Assembly: GCF_018131015.1 (NCBI RefSeq)
Contig: NZ_JAFCJJ010000008.1
Location: 62,001-126,000 of the forward strand
From: Bradyrhizobium diazoefficiens
GTDB taxonomy: Bacteria; Pseudomonadota; Alphaproteobacteria; Rhizobiales; Xanthobacteraceae
DNA: 64,000 bases
Direction of reading: 5' to 3'
The notes under the pieces are model-generated. The model had not been told where the DNA came from, searched no databases, and saw only the letters and a program-made list of their open reading frames with translations. A program made the translations under genes and the position numbers. Position 1 is the first letter of the stretch, and every line of letters begins with the position of its first letter. Below, piece by piece: positions 63,786-64,000 of the stretch.

Positions 63786-64000
63786 TCAGATCGCGAGGGA
63801 GTTCCGCCGGTCGCGCTTGCTGCGACAGAAGTGATCCAGCAGGTGCTGGATCGCTTCCAAGTTCGCGAGCAGCCTGTCCGCCTGCGCGCGCTCCGTCGAA
63901 CCAAAGATGAAACTGTCCCGCAAATTCCTTTGGCGGTCCACGCGCGCTCGGCCCATCGCCGCCCTGTCTTCCGCGAACTCGATCTGCTCGAGGGCGTGAC
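63786..64000 (-). CDS. small helical protein, 5' end beyond the window
   Basis: An open frame ends at TGA (63788-63786) and runs off the right edge. The visible 71 residues are highly charged and helical (QIEFAEDRAAMGRARVDRQRN, then ADRLLANLEAIQHLLDHF), similar in style to the short coiled-coil proteins of unknown function that are common in Bradyrhizobium. No domain is assigned. Confidence 0.5.
   Translation of the reverse strand, partial: HALEQIEFAEDRAAMGRARVDRQRNLRDSFIFGSTERAQADRLLANLEAIQHLLDHFCRSKRDRRNSLAI

Noticed and set aside
1..64000. CRISPR arrays, tRNA/rRNA genes, insertion sequences, prophage genes
   Set aside because: No regularly spaced repeats, cloverleaf-like genes, transposase or phage proteins were seen. 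The island at 35907-40337 has no recognisable integrase or attachment site.

Overview
The window is high-GC chromosomal DNA from an alphaproteobacterium, most likely Bradyrhizobium or a close relative in the same family. The basis is the uninterrupted rpsB-tsf-pyrH-frr-uppS-cdsA-dxr-rseP-bamA-lpxD-fabZ-lpxA-lpxI-lpxB order, LpxI in place of LpxH, DUF3551-type small secreted proteins, a FixK/FNR-type box, an alphaproteobacterial LexA box (GTTC-N7-GTTC), and a dispersed GCATGATC...GATCATGC palindrome of the type common in this lineage. No tRNA, rRNA, CRISPR array, insertion sequence or phage gene was recognised.

Layout. 1-1000: 3' end of an ABC ATPase gene and an SDR dehydrogenase (+). 1018-1998: secreted catalase-like peroxidase (-). 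2070-17408: translation / isoprenoid / phospholipid / outer-membrane assembly / lipid A supercluster (-), interrupted only by a small secreted KTSC-type gene on the opposite strand between fabZ and lpxA. 17616-20852: secreted caspase-like protein lacking both catalytic residues, and a frameshifted DUF2846-like lipoprotein gene. 20946-24739: dnaE1, preceded by a 32-codon membrane microprotein gene whose promoter carries a LexA box between -35 and -10. 24937-28110: outer-membrane beta-barrel protein, two tandem DUF3551-like genes and a winged-helix/TolB-like/TPR regulator. 28208-31890: torC-torA TMAO respiration, divergent from a GMC oxidoreductase, with a perfect FNR/FixK palindrome between them. 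33890-40500: two secreted proteins, then a 1476-residue protein (NACHT-like NTPase, long helical region, putative PD-(D/E)XK nuclease, H-NS DNA-binding domain), apparently inserted into a tandem paralogue whose last 18 codons survive on its far side. 40527-46694: binding protein, methyltransferase, FUSC exporter with regulator, quinone-oxidoreductase-like protein. 46823-50208: lolD, lolC/E, proS. 50359-56408: copper operon (DUF2946, TonB receptor, PCuAC, YtkA-like, YcnI, CopC-CopD). 56690-56853: candidate sRNA; then a globin, a ribose-type sugar ABC operon and a glutathione S-transferase. 61851-63152: a possible peptide operon (34-codon peptide with a perfect Shine-Dalgarno, hairpin, DUF6065-like protein, small membrane protein). 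The end holds a decayed alpha/beta hydrolase and a partial gene.

The strongest candidates for something undescribed are the NTPase-nuclease-H-NS fusion (35907-40337), the SOS-controlled membrane microprotein (24641-24739) and the small-peptide/DUF6065 operon (62093-63152).
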